A stretch of DNA of 64,000 bases from Apostichopus japonicus. Its lineage: Eukaryota; Echinodermata; Holothuroidea; Aspidochirotida; Stichopodidae. Shown in pieces: positions 47,113 to 60,010 of this stretch. The stretch lies in assembly GCF_037975245.1 (NCBI RefSeq), contig NC_092568.1, positions 30,499,001 through 30,563,000 on the forward strand, read 5' to 3'. The notes under the pieces are model-generated. The model had not been told where the DNA came from. It made no database searches and saw only the letters and a list, made by a program, of their open reading frames with translations. The position numbers and the translations under genes were made by a program. Each line of letters opens with the position of its first letter. Position 1 is the stretch's first letter.

Positions 47113-48657
47113 ACAACCCCTATAGAGTAAATGACTTAACAAAACGTCGAACTTCAACCTACAGTTTGTATCTGTTTGTATGTGTGCTCAGTTTAAATAC
47201 AAGTACAGATAATCGGGGGTCATATAGTGTCATGAATTGATTAGTATGGTTGTAACTTTGCTGCTTGCACCATGCATGAACAAACCATCATATATTACTA
47301 TATTATATATGATGTTATCATATGTGTATGGGGGTGTCCGTAGAAGAAGAAAATAAACACGGGGACAAGCAATCTTCCGGTTTTTCGATTGAACAACCCC
47401 ATGAAAAAACAAGCTAACAGGTTTACGATAGAACAATCAGGAACAGGTTAACCGTCAAAGTTGAACGGATTAACCCCATTTTTAAGGAATTTCTTTCTTG
47501 ATACACTACATTTGGTTCTTTGCGGTTCTACTAAATTTAGTTTTTCCCATGGAGCACATAGTTTTCAGAATTTTTCAAACAGACCACTTCTTTCTCCCCC
47601 CCTCCCCCTTCGCTCCTGCAAATACAAATCAAGCATACACCCCCCCAAAATATCCAGTAATGAAATATCATGAAAAAATGAAGACTAAACTTCAAAGTCT
47701 TCATAGAGGTAGTTATACATTATTTTTTCGATTTATTCCATTTTTACCACTGACCCCCGGACTCACCCCCCTCGTCTCTAAGGGTTATTGTCTTGAATTA
47801 CATAACAGTACACTTCTGTGAGCAACCATTCGGATTACTACTGTGCTTATATGAGATTTGAACCAAATCCCCTACATCATAACAAATATTCCTCATAGGG
47901 GGGATTCGCCCTCACCTTAGTCACCCCCCCCCCCCGGCGGACATTAGCCACATTTGTGCCTCAAAATTGGAATTATGGCTATGGACCTGCTGCACTTAAC
48001 ATAGCATTTCCACAACTGAACACAGCGGTACAACAAAAATCATGTTATTAAAAGAGGTATTGAGATCAAATAATGACCTTTCCCTTATGTCGTGAAACTA
48101 GTCATTTTACATTCACAGCACTTGAAACACACTACGGGCTTCCAGCCACATGGCATGGCCTCAGTTTACTATTTCATAACTATGCAGATGTGATTCTTCT
48201 TACTTTTATTTCTGACAACATATCTAATTTTCATTGTGTGACGTCACTACAATCCTCAGTTAACTTCTAGTCAATTACACTGCCTCTCAAGGAAACAGAT
48301 GGCGCTAGTACTAATCGACCAATAACTGTTAGTGCATTGTAATTAAGAAACGATTTAACAGATGAACAGATAATAGTTATATATTGAGATATTTAGAAAT
48401 TCCATTTTCAGAATGCATGATTTTTCGTTCATTTTCAATAAAATTGTGATGTTGTGTTTGAGATGGTTATGTTTTGATCTCTCTATGTACCAGTTGAGGC
48501 GTACCGGTGTAGCCTACAAGGTGATGAGCCCGAAAGTCGGTCAGATGAAATTACTTGTCGTGCCCATTCTGTTGAATGACTGTTCTCAATAGCTTCGAGA
48601 AATAAGATAATGAAATGTTGGCAATACTTCCAAGCCAAAGCATAGTTTCTTTAATGT

Positions 48658-48812
48658 GTTAGGATATACATGCTTGCCTTGGTTGTTAATTTAAACGTTT
48701 CTGCATGTAAGGATATACAACTATAGGCTTGCCTTTGGTTGTTAATTTAAACGTGTCTGCATGTAATTGATATACAGCTAGGCTTGCCTTGGTATTTAAT
48801 TTAAACGTTTTC
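48658..48812. repeat. Three tandem units of about 58 bp (B)
   Basis: Counterpart of 16976-17130. Confidence 0.75.
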
Positions 48813-48938
48813 GCTTTAATCAGAATGCGGATAATATTTATTCAATTATATTTGTTCACATATATTCGACATTATGTGAAAGTGCATAATTTAAAGTACA
48901 GATAGTGTGAAAATAAGGAGGATAGAAGGTGATATAAA

Positions 48939-49205
48939 CTATTTTAGAAAATCTTTGGTTAAAATGTTGATATTACTCCGAGTGAGCAGATGGAAGGGTT
49001 GGGGTTCAGTATGATAAACTTGCTCCTCTTCTAGTTCAAAATCTAAATAGTCATGATATAGAAATTTGGTTTGGCCTATGGATACGGAACGCGAAAAGGG
49101 GGTAAAATTGTTAACAATGGCGTCAATTGTAACAACAACCATGTAAATATCGTTAACAACGTCCTGATTTGTATAGCAACGGGGATGTAAAATTGTTAAC
49201 AACAT
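48939..49205 (-). CDS. Small open frame of 88 codons (B), function unknown
   Basis: Unit B counterpart of 17253-17519, with the same protein sequence. Confidence 0.22.
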   Translation of the reverse strand: MLLTILHPRCYTNQDVVNDIYMVVVTIDAIVNNFTPFSRSVSIGQTKFLYHDYLDFELEEEQVYHTEPQPFHLLTRSNINILTKDFLK

Positions 49206-49464
49206 TTCATAAATTAGAAGTGCAATTTTTGTAATAAAAGAGTGCCATATCGTTATTTATAAAGTGCCTTTTTTGTTGAAAAAAAGAAATATAAACTGAA
49301 AATGTCCCCCTCTGTTGAAAAAAGATTTAAATACTGGATATTTTACTGACTAACAGAGGATGCATTTTGTCGGAAAGTTTTGCGGTAACTATGCATGCAC
49401 TGCTCCTTGAAGTCCCGTTTCCTAGATTTGACCGTACTCTTCCACCGCCTCTGCCTCCCTCCCT

Positions 49465-49882
49465 GCAGAAAATTGTTGAATTGACGAGATACGATTAGTT
49501 GTCAATTAAACATTTTGCAGAAAATTGCTCAATTGCTCAGTTGGAATGAAGTGAACAATTTAATATTTTCCAGAAAAATGTTGAATTGACGAGATATGAT
49601 AAGTTGTCAAATGAAACATTTTGCAGAAAATTGTTCAATTGACGACATACTATAAGTGTTCAATTCAACATTTTGCAAGAAAGTGTTCAATTACTCAGTT
49701 GGAATGAAGTGAACAATTTAATATATTTCAGAAAAATGTTGAATTGACGAGATACGGTTAGTTGTCAATTAAACATTTTGCAGAAAATTGTTCATTTACT
49801 CAGTTGGAATGAAATGAACAATTGAACATTTTTCAGATGACGAGATCTGATAAGAAAAATGTTCAATTGCTCAGTTAAAGCA
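49465..49882. repeat. Minisatellite of about 118 bp (B)
   Basis: Counterpart of 17784-18200. It is followed in B by about 470 bp (49883-50350) that A lacks. Confidence 0.75.
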
Positions 49883-50817
49883 ACAGAGCAATCCAACATT
49901 TTTCTGATTTTTGATAAGATGTTATCTTGTTATCTTAACAATTTACTGAAAAATGTTGACTTATTGGGGCAAAGTTTTCTTATGTTGATGGCACTTCTAA
50001 GCTTCCGTACGTATGCGTTTCGGGAGGTACGCAATGAACGCTGACCAGCAATTTGCAAAGCAAGCGGTGCCTCGCATATTTCCTATTTGTGCCGAGCTAG
50101 TGTATTTGTGCTTGGCTAGTGTGATCGCAGCTAAAATGACGGAATGAATGGTCTTGTTCAAGGACCGTCCTCACATCTCGAACGTCCAGTTTTAGACGGG
50201 AAGATGTTTACCGAAATGACGAATCACTGCTCTGAACGAGGTAGTGACCAATAATCGCTCTCCAAACCTAATTTGTTATCCCACATATTGTCATTCTCTG
50301 TTTTATCTCTATGGTTAGTACTTCGAATTCCTTCTCATCCACATACTTTTATCTGGCCTTGTCCTGACCTCGCTTTCAACGAAAATGATGCCTGATTACG
50401 TAATGATTTAGATTTTAACGGTTTTTATTTATACTGTAGGCGACACACAATACCGTAAGGTTTCCAGTGGGGAATGTTCAGGTTTCTGATGTGAGTGGGA
50501 CCATGTGGCGAGGGGGTTGGTGTGTGGAAGGGGCAGGGGTGGGTTCATCGCAAATATGCCGTACATCGAGCAACGATTTTAACAGCTCCCCCTCCCCTTA
50601 ACCCCTTCAACCAAAATTGAGAATAACTTGATGGGTCATTACTGTGTTGAGTTATTGAATAAAGTCCTGCTAAATATTCAGTTTTAAAAACGTAAAATAA
50701 AACGTGAAATAGTCACTATTCGGAGTACATTTCCTTTACAATGAGAGTTTCCTTCTTGCACTCCCAAATCAGCCGATTCACAAAGAGATTACAGAAATAA
50801 AGAATTGCTAAAATACT

Positions 50818-50890
50818 TGATTCCGCCCGGGCTCGAACCGGGGACCTTTCGCGTGTAAAGCGAATGTGATAACCGCTACACTACGGAATC
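50818..50890 (-). tRNA. tRNA-Val (TAC), array B gene 1
   Basis: Standard 73-base body with loop TTTACAC. The corresponding first gene in array A has AAC, so the wobble base differs between paralogous positions. Confidence 0.95.
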
Positions 50891-51018
50891 ACTGATGTTA
50901 ATATTAGTATCATGAAGGTAAGTATTTGATAATGGATGAGTTTTTTTTACAAAAGATAAGTCTGGCAATCCCATCTACTGACATTATTCACTCATTTTAA
51001 AAAGACTTGCTAAAAACT

Positions 51019-51091
51019 TGATTCCGCCCGGGCTCGAACCGGGGACCTTTCGCGTGTGAAGCGAATGTGATAACCGCTACACTACGGAATC
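51019..51091 (-). tRNA. tRNA-Val (CAC), array B gene 2
   Basis: Standard body with loop TTCACAC, right partner of gene 1. Confidence 0.95.
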
Positions 51092-51674
51092 GCTGTTGTT
51101 GATGATCTTCTATACCGTCTCTGATATTAACACTATGAATCTACACCCATTATTAAATTTTTGAATGGATGGATATCTTTGCATATTTGAAGTAGTGTCA
51201 AAGAAATAACATTGAAACCCCTTTTTTTCAGGTTATTATTGTGAATTATGTTGTTTGTGTATTCTTTGCAATTAAAGGAACGGTAATTAATGGAGGCACG
51301 GAACATAATATAATGACTTATCGAATTTGAAAGAAAACCATAAAGCATACATTAAAATATTTTGCTGGTCTCTGAAATATTCTGTTTGTATTAGGATATA
51401 CATGTGTCAAACTTTAGAATATGACCAGAAGGAATTGGCTATTTCACTTCTATTTTCACAGTGTGTTATATGTAGGCTTTCATGTAAATGTGTTTTTATT
51501 ATGTGAAAACAACACGAACAACGTCTTTTTAGCCACACAACTAACCTTCTATGTATTAATGATTTAAATATAGCATATATTCCATAATGCATTAATCATT
51601 GTCAAGATAAATATGTCTGGCAATCCCATCTACTGACAATATTCATTTGTCTTAAAAAGACTTGCTAAAAAACT

Positions 51675-51747
51675 TGATTCCGCCCGGGCTCGAACCGGGG
51701 ACCTTTCGCGTGTGAAGCGAATGTGATAACCGCTACACTACGGAATC
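51675..51747 (-). tRNA. tRNA-Val (CAC), array B gene 3
   Basis: Standard body with loop TTCACAC. Solitary, like gene 7 of array A. Confidence 0.95.
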
Positions 51748-52343
51748 ACTGTTGTTGATGATCTTCTATACCGTCTCTGATATTAACACTAGGAATCTAC
51801 ACCCATTATTAAATTTTTGAATGGATGGATATCTTTGCATATTTCAAGTAGTGTCAAAGAAATAACATTGAAACCCTTTTTTTCAGGTTAATGTTGTGAA
51901 TTATATTGTTTGTGTATTCTTTGAAATTAAAGGAACTGCAATCAATTTAGACTCGGAACATAATATAATGACTTATCGAAATTGAAAGAAAACCAGATAG
52001 CAACATTAAAATATTTTGCTGGTCTCTGAAATATCCTGTATGTATTAGGATACATGTGTTCTATTGGCTTCAGACCTTTAGAATATGACCAGAAGGAATT
52101 AACTATTAACTTCCATTTCCACAGTGTTTTATAAGTATTGCTATCATGTAATTGTGTTTTATTGTGTGAAAACAACACGAACAATCTCTTTGTAGCCACA
52201 CAACTAACCTTCTTTGCCTCATGATTTAAATATAGCATGTATTTAATTATGCGTTATTATTTGTCAAGGTATATATGTCTGGCTATCCCATCTATTTCAC
52301 TGTGACATTTTTCACTGGAGTAAAAAAGAATTGCCAAAATAAT

Positions 52344-52416
52344 TGATTCCGCCCGGGCTCGAACCGGGGACCTTTCGCGTGTTAAGCGAATGTGATAACC
52401 GCTACACAACGGAATC
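52344..52416 (-). tRNA. tRNA-Val (AAC), array B gene 4
   Basis: Loop TTAACAC. One substitution at position 9 (A to T) just after the acceptor stem, within the A box region; stems are intact. Confidence 0.92.
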
Positions 52417-52546
52417 ACTGATGTTAATATTATTATCATGAAGGTAAGTATTTGATAATGGATGAGTTTTTTTTTACAATAGATAAATCTGCTAATCCCA
52501 TCTACTGACATTATTCACTCATTTTAAAAAGACTTGCTAAAATACT

Positions 52547-52619
52547 TGATTCCGCCCGGGCTCGAACCGGGGACCTTTCGCGTGTGAAGCGAATGTGATA
52601 ACCGCTACACTACGGAATC
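52547..52619 (-). tRNA. tRNA-Val (CAC), array B gene 5
   Basis: Standard body with loop TTCACAC. Right partner of gene 4. Confidence 0.95.
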
Positions 52620-53203
52620 ACTGTTGTTGATGATCTTCTATACCGTCTCTGATATTAACACTAGGAAACTACACCCAATATTAAATTTTTGAATCGATGA
52701 ATATTTCAAGTAGTGTCAAAGATATAACATTGAAACCCTTTTTTTCAGGTTATTGTTGTGAATTATGTTGTTTTTGTATTCTTTGAAATTAAAGGAACTG
52801 CAATCAATTTAGACTCAGAACATAATATTATGACTTATCGAAATTGAAAGAAAACCAGATAGCAACATTAACATATTTTCCTGGTCTCTGAAATATCCTG
52901 TATGTGTTAGGATATACATGTGCTTCTATTAGGCTTCAGACCTTTAGAATATGACCAGAAGGAATTAGCTATTCACTTCCATTTTCACAGTGCTTTATAA
53001 GTATTGCTTTCATGTAATTGTGTTTTTATTATGTGAAAACCACACGAACAATCTCTTTGTAGCCACACAACTAACCTTCTATGCCTCGTGATCTAAATAT
53101 AGCATGTATTTCATTATGCGTTATTATTTGTCAAGATAAATGTGTCAGGCAATCCCATCTATTCACGTTATTCACTGGAGTAAAAAAGAATTGCTAAAAT
53201 ACC

Positions 53204-53276
53204 TGATTCCGCCCGGGCTCGAACCGGGGACCTTTCGCGTGTTAAGCGAATGTGATAACCGCTACACTACGGAATC
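53204..53276 (-). tRNA. tRNA-Val (AAC), array B gene 6
   Basis: Standard body with loop TTAACAC. Left partner of gene 7. Confidence 0.95.
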
Positions 53277-53404
53277 ACTGTTGTTAATATTAGTATTATG
53301 AAGGTTAGTATTTGATAATGGATGAGTTTTTTAACAATAGATAAGTCCGGCAATCCTATCTACTGACATTATTCACTCGTCTTAAAAAGACTTGCTTAAG
53401 AACT

Positions 53405-53477
53405 TGATTCCGCCCGGGCTCGAACCGGGGACCTTTCGCGTGTGAAGCGAATGTGATAACCGCTACACTACGGAATC
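53405..53477 (-). tRNA. tRNA-Val (CAC), array B gene 7
   Basis: Standard body with loop TTCACAC. Last gene of array B. Confidence 0.95.
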
Positions 53478-55464
53478 GCTGTTTACGGTGAAATCACGAA
53501 AGAGAAACACCAAGTAAAGACAGAACATATATTTTCTGTGTTTTGTTGTTGTCCTTGATTGTATTGCGATTGGTATGTAGTAATGATGACTGTTACGTGT
53601 TGAGATCATATATACGTTTTTCAGATGCGCAGCAAGACGAACTTATCAACACGAGGTGAAGAAAGTACTTTATTTCCAGCCAATCAAAATACTAGATTAG
53701 GTCACGTGATAAAATGGACCGATCGGTCTCCAGCAAGATTACTATATTCCCAGAAATGAATAAAGGCAAAGTTAAACCGCGGCCGTTAGAAGATACTGTT
53801 ATTAGTCCAGGTTGTAACACTTTTAATTGTCGAGTAATGAACCTTTACACAGCATACATTAATGTCATGAATTAGTCCAATACAAACACAGAGATCACTT
53901 GTTTACAATGCATTTCAACTGTTAGGGACAATTGGTGTTGGATGTCAACTAATGGTATACTCAGTTGTATATATCAACTTTAAACAACATGTTTTGAGTG
54001 AATTTTTGGGTTCACATTAACATTTAGACCAACCCTGAGGAACTGACGTCATCATCAATTTAAACTTAAAGGAGCATTACTGATCGTAACACATTGTCGT
54101 GTTCCGTGAATGGATGGCGATTGCGTAGAGAAAATGTCGGACGGATTGTCGAGTGCTATTTACCATCTATTTACATCTTCGAAACAGAAAATAGTCCGTA
54201 TGGAAATACGTGGATGACTAACGTACAATATTTACATTTACTGAGTGTGGCTTTAACAAGATCACAAACGTTCTTGCTACTAAACATCCAACCTCTTTAT
54301 GACGGTTGCTTTAACTATAACGTCGACAATCTCTTGCATCTCTACCTTCATGTGAAATTATATAGTTACTTTGTTAAGTCTCTATCAGCAAGATAGGCAC
54401 CCAGCTAACGATCAAGTCATCATAGAAGCAGAATTACAACGCAGAATTTTGAGGGTTTTGGGGATTAAATAATGAAAACTTAAAATGGGGAGAGTAACAC
54501 ACAGGCAACTCGGCAGATTTGGTAAATATAGGGAATTATTGTAATTGGCGTGCGCGCTACAATATTGGCATTACTTGCCAGGTGAACGTTACTTACATGA
54601 CTGGAAGTTGAAACTTAAAAGTTTCGTATAGTCTCAGTTTCAGAGGCTAACTTAACTGCGTAGGCAACTTATTCTCTTCTAACTATCATAATCTGAGCCT
54701 TTCACGGCGCTCACAAGCGCCCTCACTTTGTAGGTACCTACATGACTATACCACTGGTGTGTCGTCCTCCCAACAAATAACACCATGCATGAACAACCGA
54801 AAAGTTTTTCATGATACTGGAAGCACTCCACGTGCACTACAATACATCGTATTTGCAGGCAAATACAGTTTTATTTCGTTTATATTAGTTGTTTCTTCCC
54901 AACATATATACAACAAATGTAGCGAATACGGAGAGTTATGGAATGTGCAAGGAAGTGTATCAGGAAACCCTTGTGGGCTTATCAAGTGATACACTCCCTG
55001 TCCATAGAGTACACAAATAACTTACAAAAAGAATTAAGAAAAGAACTAAGAAAAAGAGAAGAAATGAAGAAAAAGAAAAGAAAGAAAAAAGTTCTAGTTT
55101 AGGCCTAGACTCTGCTTAGTCTGCTCAGCGACGCGAATCAGCCTCCCTATACAAAAATAGGAAAATGCTACGGCTGTTATAATTTCCTCCCTTTTCTACA
55201 TAAGCTTGGCGTTATCACTGGAACGAATCGCTCATTGCGTGATGAATAGTGAGGATCGACACAGCGCATTTGGCAAAGAAAAATGGGCCGACACGCCTAG
55301 TTTAGGCCTAATTGTACAATTACTCCACAGATGACCTTAAAACACAACAGGACACGGGATAGAATTACTTATTGGCAGCTGCATGCCCCAATTATAGGCA
55401 TTAAAACAATAACTGTTCCAGGACTGACCTCCATGGTCTGGAATCAATGAAATCAACATCTAAG
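53478..55464. other. Unit tail after tRNA array (B), no gene seen
   Basis: Counterpart of 23181-24980. It differs by an extra segment at about 54870-55098 that ends in a purine-rich AAGAAAAAG tract. Confidence 0.6.
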
Positions 55465-56857
55465 GGATACGTGAACATAACGTCTCCTGGGAAGGTGTGG
55501 GGGTATCAACAACAAGTAAAGGTAAACTCGGTTATATAATATCGACACTGGTTCGAATACATGTGCTTATTATGTCGAATTTATGTGAACAAATATAATT
55601 GCATTAATATAGTCTGCATACTAATTAAAAAGCGGAAACGTGTAAATTAACAACCAAGGCAAGCCTAGCTGTATATCCTTTCATGCAGAAACGTTTAAAT
55701 TAACAATCAAGGCAAGCCTGTAGATCCTAACACATTAAAGAAACTTAGATATGTTTTCGGAAATGAAAATAAGAAGAATCACATCTGCATAGTCATGAAA
55801 TAGTAGGCCTAAACCGAGGCCATGCCATTTGGCTGGGAGCCCGTAGTGTGTTTTAAGTGCTGTGTATGTAAAGTGACTAGTTTCACGACATAAGGGAAAG
55901 GTCATTATTGATCTCAATACCCCTTTTAATAACATGATTTTTGTTGTACCGCTGTGTTCAGTTGTGGAGATGCTATGTTAAGTGCAGCAGGCTCATAGCC
56001 ACAGTTCCAATTTTGAGGCACAAATGTTGGCTGATGTCCGTCTGGGGGGGGGGGGGGGCGACTAAGGGGAATCCTCCCCTTTGAGGAATTTCTGTTATGA
56101 TGAAGGGGATTTTGGTTCAAATCTCATATAAGCACAGTAGTAAACCGAATGGATGCTCACAGAAGTGTACTGTTATGCAATTCAAGACTATAACCCTTAG
56201 AGACGAGGGGGTGGGGGGGGGGGGTCCGGGGGTCAGTGGTACAAATGGAATAAATCGAAAATATAATACACGTCTACCTTTATGTAGACTTTGAAGTTAA
56301 GTCTTTACTTTTTTATGGTATGTCATTACTGGATAGTTTGGGGATCTATGCTTCATTTGAATTTGCAGAAGCGAAGGGGGGAGAGCAAAGAAGAGGTCTG
56401 TATGAAAAGTACTGAAAAATATGGGCTCCATTTGGGAAAAAACTAAATTTAATAGAACGGCAAAAAACCAAATATAGTGTATCAAGAAAAAATAGGGTTA
56501 ACCCGTTCAATGTGACGGTTAATCTGTTCCTGATTGTTCTATCGTAAACCTGTTAGCTTGTTTGTTCATGGGACTGTTCAATCGAAAAACCGGAAGATTG
56601 CTTCCCCCCGTGTTTATTTTCTTCTTCTACGGACACCCCCATACACATATGATAACATCATATATAATATAGTAATATATGATGGTTTGGTCATGCATGG
56701 TGCAAACAGCAAAGTTACAACCATACTAATCAATTCATGACACTATATGACCTCCGATTATCTGTACTTGTATTTAAACTGAGCACACATACAAACAGAT
56801 ATAAACTGAAGGTTGAAGTTCGACGTTTTGTTAAGTCATTTACTCTATATGGGTTGT

Positions 56858-57049
56858 TTATTTATTGTAAGAGGACACATTAACAGATAATAAAAAGTTA
56901 ATACTCTGAAAGTCGGTTTCATCCGGTTCTAACTGGTTAAATCTGGATTCAATAGAGTTTGCTGTGTTGCTATCAACCAGTTTTTGAACCATAGTGTCAG
57001 GGTTAAGATTATCGTCTATGCTGTTGCTATTGTTGCAATGAAGTTGTGT
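56858..57049 (-). CDS. Conserved short open frame (C, inverted), function unknown
   Basis: The reverse-strand counterpart reads TQLHCNNSNSIDDNLNPDTM, then QKLVDSNTANSIESRF, and ends LLSVNVSSYNK with a TAA. It carries a 7-codon in-frame insertion and a 2-codon in-frame deletion relative to A and B. Homology stops abruptly at its 5' side (57049), where A has the roughly 1.05-kb extra segment. Confidence 0.28.
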   Translation of the reverse strand, partial: TQLHCNNSNSIDDNLNPDTMVQKLVDSNTANSIESRFNQLEPDETDFQSINFLLSVNVSSYNK

Positions 57050-59779
57050 ATTTCGATTATGCAGCGGCCTACCTTGCTCTGAGAAAATTATATATAAAGT
57101 TGTAGCTTATTTTTAGTGCCAAAATACATTTACGCAGAATAGCCGCTAGATCCCCCTCCCCCACCCCCAAAATCAAATACAAAAACAGATACAACTCTCT
57201 CAATGGTGCCATCATGGTTTCGGTTTCTTTTTATTTTTCGTAAGTAATTCGTTCACACAGAATAACAGGTTAAGAACAAGAACGGTAGATAACACGTATA
57301 TAGACGAAACAACTTGTATAATTGTATAAGGAAGACCACGTGGTACAAGCATGGGCCGCGGAAGAGGGCTCGATCTGGAAGGAAACAGACATCAATAGAA
57401 CACGAGGCTTTGTTTTGGACTTCGGGACAAACCACAAAGTTTCCACAAATCTTTCGAACAAAATGGATCTGCCGCATGATGTACATTTCGTGAATTCACA
57501 ATTCTCGAAGTGTTCTCAACAAGAGGCACATAATAATTACTCTCTCTTGTGTCTCTCAATTAACGGTTCAACAACAGAGCACGTTTTAATTTACAAATTA
57601 ATTAGTTGCATATCTCTATGCATGGTTAAACAATAGGCACTTTTCAAATAACAAAAAGGCCCATTTATTTAAAAGTTAGAACTTGATATATATATATATA
57701 GAGTCATATTCCACTTAAATATCATTTTAAAAGTAGGCTGATCAAACGCTTAATATCTCTTTAGTTAGATGCATCCACGTGGTTGTAACTACAATCTCTT
57801 AAATCTCTTAAAGCTAGATTGAGGGCCTTCTTAATTATTCCCAAAAATATTTTAAAGGAGAGTTTAATTTGATCGAAGATTGGAAGGCAAAGAAAAAGAA
57901 AGTATAAAAATAGCTGGATTATTGGTGTAAACAGTGACGACCTTCGTGTCTGTTTCACGTAACCATGGCAATTGGGGTAATCTACTCCAAGGCGTCACCG
58001 CGGCACACAGTATGGATGAACGAGCGTAGTTCTACTTCTGAAAAAAAAGGAGTTACCATTGAGATGAATGACTTATGACAATGTAGCGTGAAAAACGGCA
58101 TTCCTCCAGCTCACCCCCCCCCCCACCACCAAAACACACACCTCACCGACCATCACCCTAAGACAAAATAATTTACATTGCCAATAGCTTGCCAAGATAC
58201 ACTGTGCTGTTATCCAGGAATGAGACTGGTGGGCTTGTTTACATCGTCCTTCTGTCTTATCTCCCATTTAAAAAAAAAAAAACAGCAAACAGATTTGAAA
58301 TTAAACTCATACACAAACAGACACGCGCGTATTCACACAAGTACTGACTCATGGGGGTTAAGATCAAATGAAACTAATCTAGATGAGTTATTTTTAGACG
58401 CTATAAGACGATCCTTTGTTTTTTATTATTTTACAGCTTTCATTGTTTTAATTTTATCGCGATCGGTGTATCAGTGTGTAAACGAATGAGTTGCCATATA
58501 CAGGTGTATATAGTTACACCTCCATGCGGCCAGTGAGTACCGGTACTTATCATGAGTCATATTAGCAGAAAACTGATACTCCCGTAAAAACTGTATCACA
58601 AAAACTTGCACATTGACAGGTAAAGGTATATGTAAGAAATATAGAACCATCTGTTAATAGGTTTCTAATTAAAGTAAAGTATGAAACAAAGTGATAGTGG
58701 TTTATCCACGGATTATGACGTATAGTGAGAACCATTATACTTCAGAAAGCATTCATAAATATAACAAAATAGGATCAAACATGTTACGTGTTAATTAATA
58801 TCCCCCAATTCCTTGCCGCCCCTCCCTCCCCACCCCCTCCACCTCCCCACCTTGGGAATTTGATCATGCAAGAAATTTTCCATTTTGTTAAAAACAATGA
58901 ATGTAACTAAAAGGGCTATTCCGTTCTGAATGTTTTTCAGTTTAAGGTTGGCGTTAATGATGATATGAAATGAAATTTGGGTCCACAAAGTAAATTTACA
59001 AAGTAGACATAGCCCTATAGATTTAGAGAATAGTATACAGACATACATACGGACAGACATATATATCACTCGTAATTCCCAGGGAGAGAGAAATACATCT
59101 TTAAAGAGTGTCCAGGTTGATAACTCTATTGGGGAGTGAATTTCATTTTTACCTAATAGAGGAATTACTCAAAATAAGCTCAGCTGCAAAAGAGAGGATA
59201 TTTTCGTTCTTGTTGTGAGCTATTTGGAGCGTTTCACTGTAATGAAGGAGTAGAATTCATCCTTGAAGATGGATTGATCACCCAGGACACTCTCAGGGGT
59301 TGAAATTTCGCTCTTTGGAAATAAAGAGTGTAAACGTATTAAATACGTACCAAACGTTTTATATTGTCTATTATCTTTGCTGTCCATTTTCTCTTGGAAC
59401 AATGTTTGCTAGTAATTTAACATTTTTTCTGCCAGTAGCAGGAGTTAAATTCTCCCAGTACTCACGGGTACATCTTTAAAAGTAAAAGCAAAAGAGAGAG
59501 AGAAAGAAATTAGATATTCTTAGATAGAACAAGAACCCAACGGCCAACGGGCACTTTAGTTACTTGCTCAGTGGAATATTAAAGTGTTGTATGTCATCAC
59601 CCAATATCATAATATATATGCCCACATGAACCAGCTATTGACCAACAACTGTATTCAAAATGTGTTTAAAATCTAAAAAACTTGGGCCCAAATGGTCCCA
59701 GAAATATTGGGCCCCACAAATTCGGGCCCAAAGAATGTCTCCCAAAATGCATTTGCGCATTCAAAATCATACTTATTTT

Positions 59780-60010
59780 AAGATATCATAAACTTCCTAA
59801 TCTATGAGTATAAGAATGTACTAAACATGTAATTACGTCATGCTGAATATGACTCATTAACAGCATAGAATTTATAGAATATTTTACACTACATGGGTAT
59901 TCATTCAGGATCATACTTCCTAACCTATTAGTATAAAAACGTACTAAACATGTTATTACTTCATACAGGATAATACTCATGAACAGCATAGAATTTAAAG
60001 AATATTTTTC
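59780..60010. repeat. Tandem repeat of about 120 bp, inverted fragment C
   Basis: About two units in reverse orientation, forming the outer edge of fragment C. Confidence 0.65.

Larger units (their letters stand above)
28910..55464. repeat. Segmental duplication unit B (second copy)
   Basis: Direct-orientation copy of unit A. The left edge is at GTTAATCGTCG (28910), where unit A has GTTAATCATCG at base 1; the sequence left of it (28600-28909) is not in A. The right edge is near 55464. Additions relative to A are a 472-bp MITE (29506-29977), a 2.2-kb hAT-type nest (32857-35068), an expanded TA tract (36468-36545), about 470 bp at 49880-50350 and about 230 bp at 54870-55098. Exons differ from A by about 1.2 percent; introns look a few percent different, mostly by indels. 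Confidence 0.93.
55560..60010 (-). pseudogene. Inverted, rearranged 3' fragment of the BHMT unit (copy C)
   Basis: The reverse complement corresponds to about 11450-17190 of unit A. It contains exon 9 (59421-59473) and exon 10 (57982-58037) of BHMT on the - strand, plus the intron 8 repeats and the 3' flank. No exons 1-8 are present, so it cannot make the enzyme. Exon 9 encodes the same residues, but the base after it reads GTTAAAT where A and B have GGTAAAT, changing the donor. Exon 10 reads EVELRSF instead of ELEVRSF and keeps the TAG stop. The polyadenylation region is absent, blocks near 57700-57960 are in a different order from A, and about 450 bp of unrelated sequence (57190-57640) is present. 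C is clearly more diverged than A is from B, so it is an older copy, or A and B have been homogenised. Confidence 0.85.

Noticed and set aside
57253-57636. Frames of 63-104 codons on both strands in the non-homologous part of fragment C
   Set aside because: They overlap each other on opposite strands, match nothing I know, and have no splice or promoter context.
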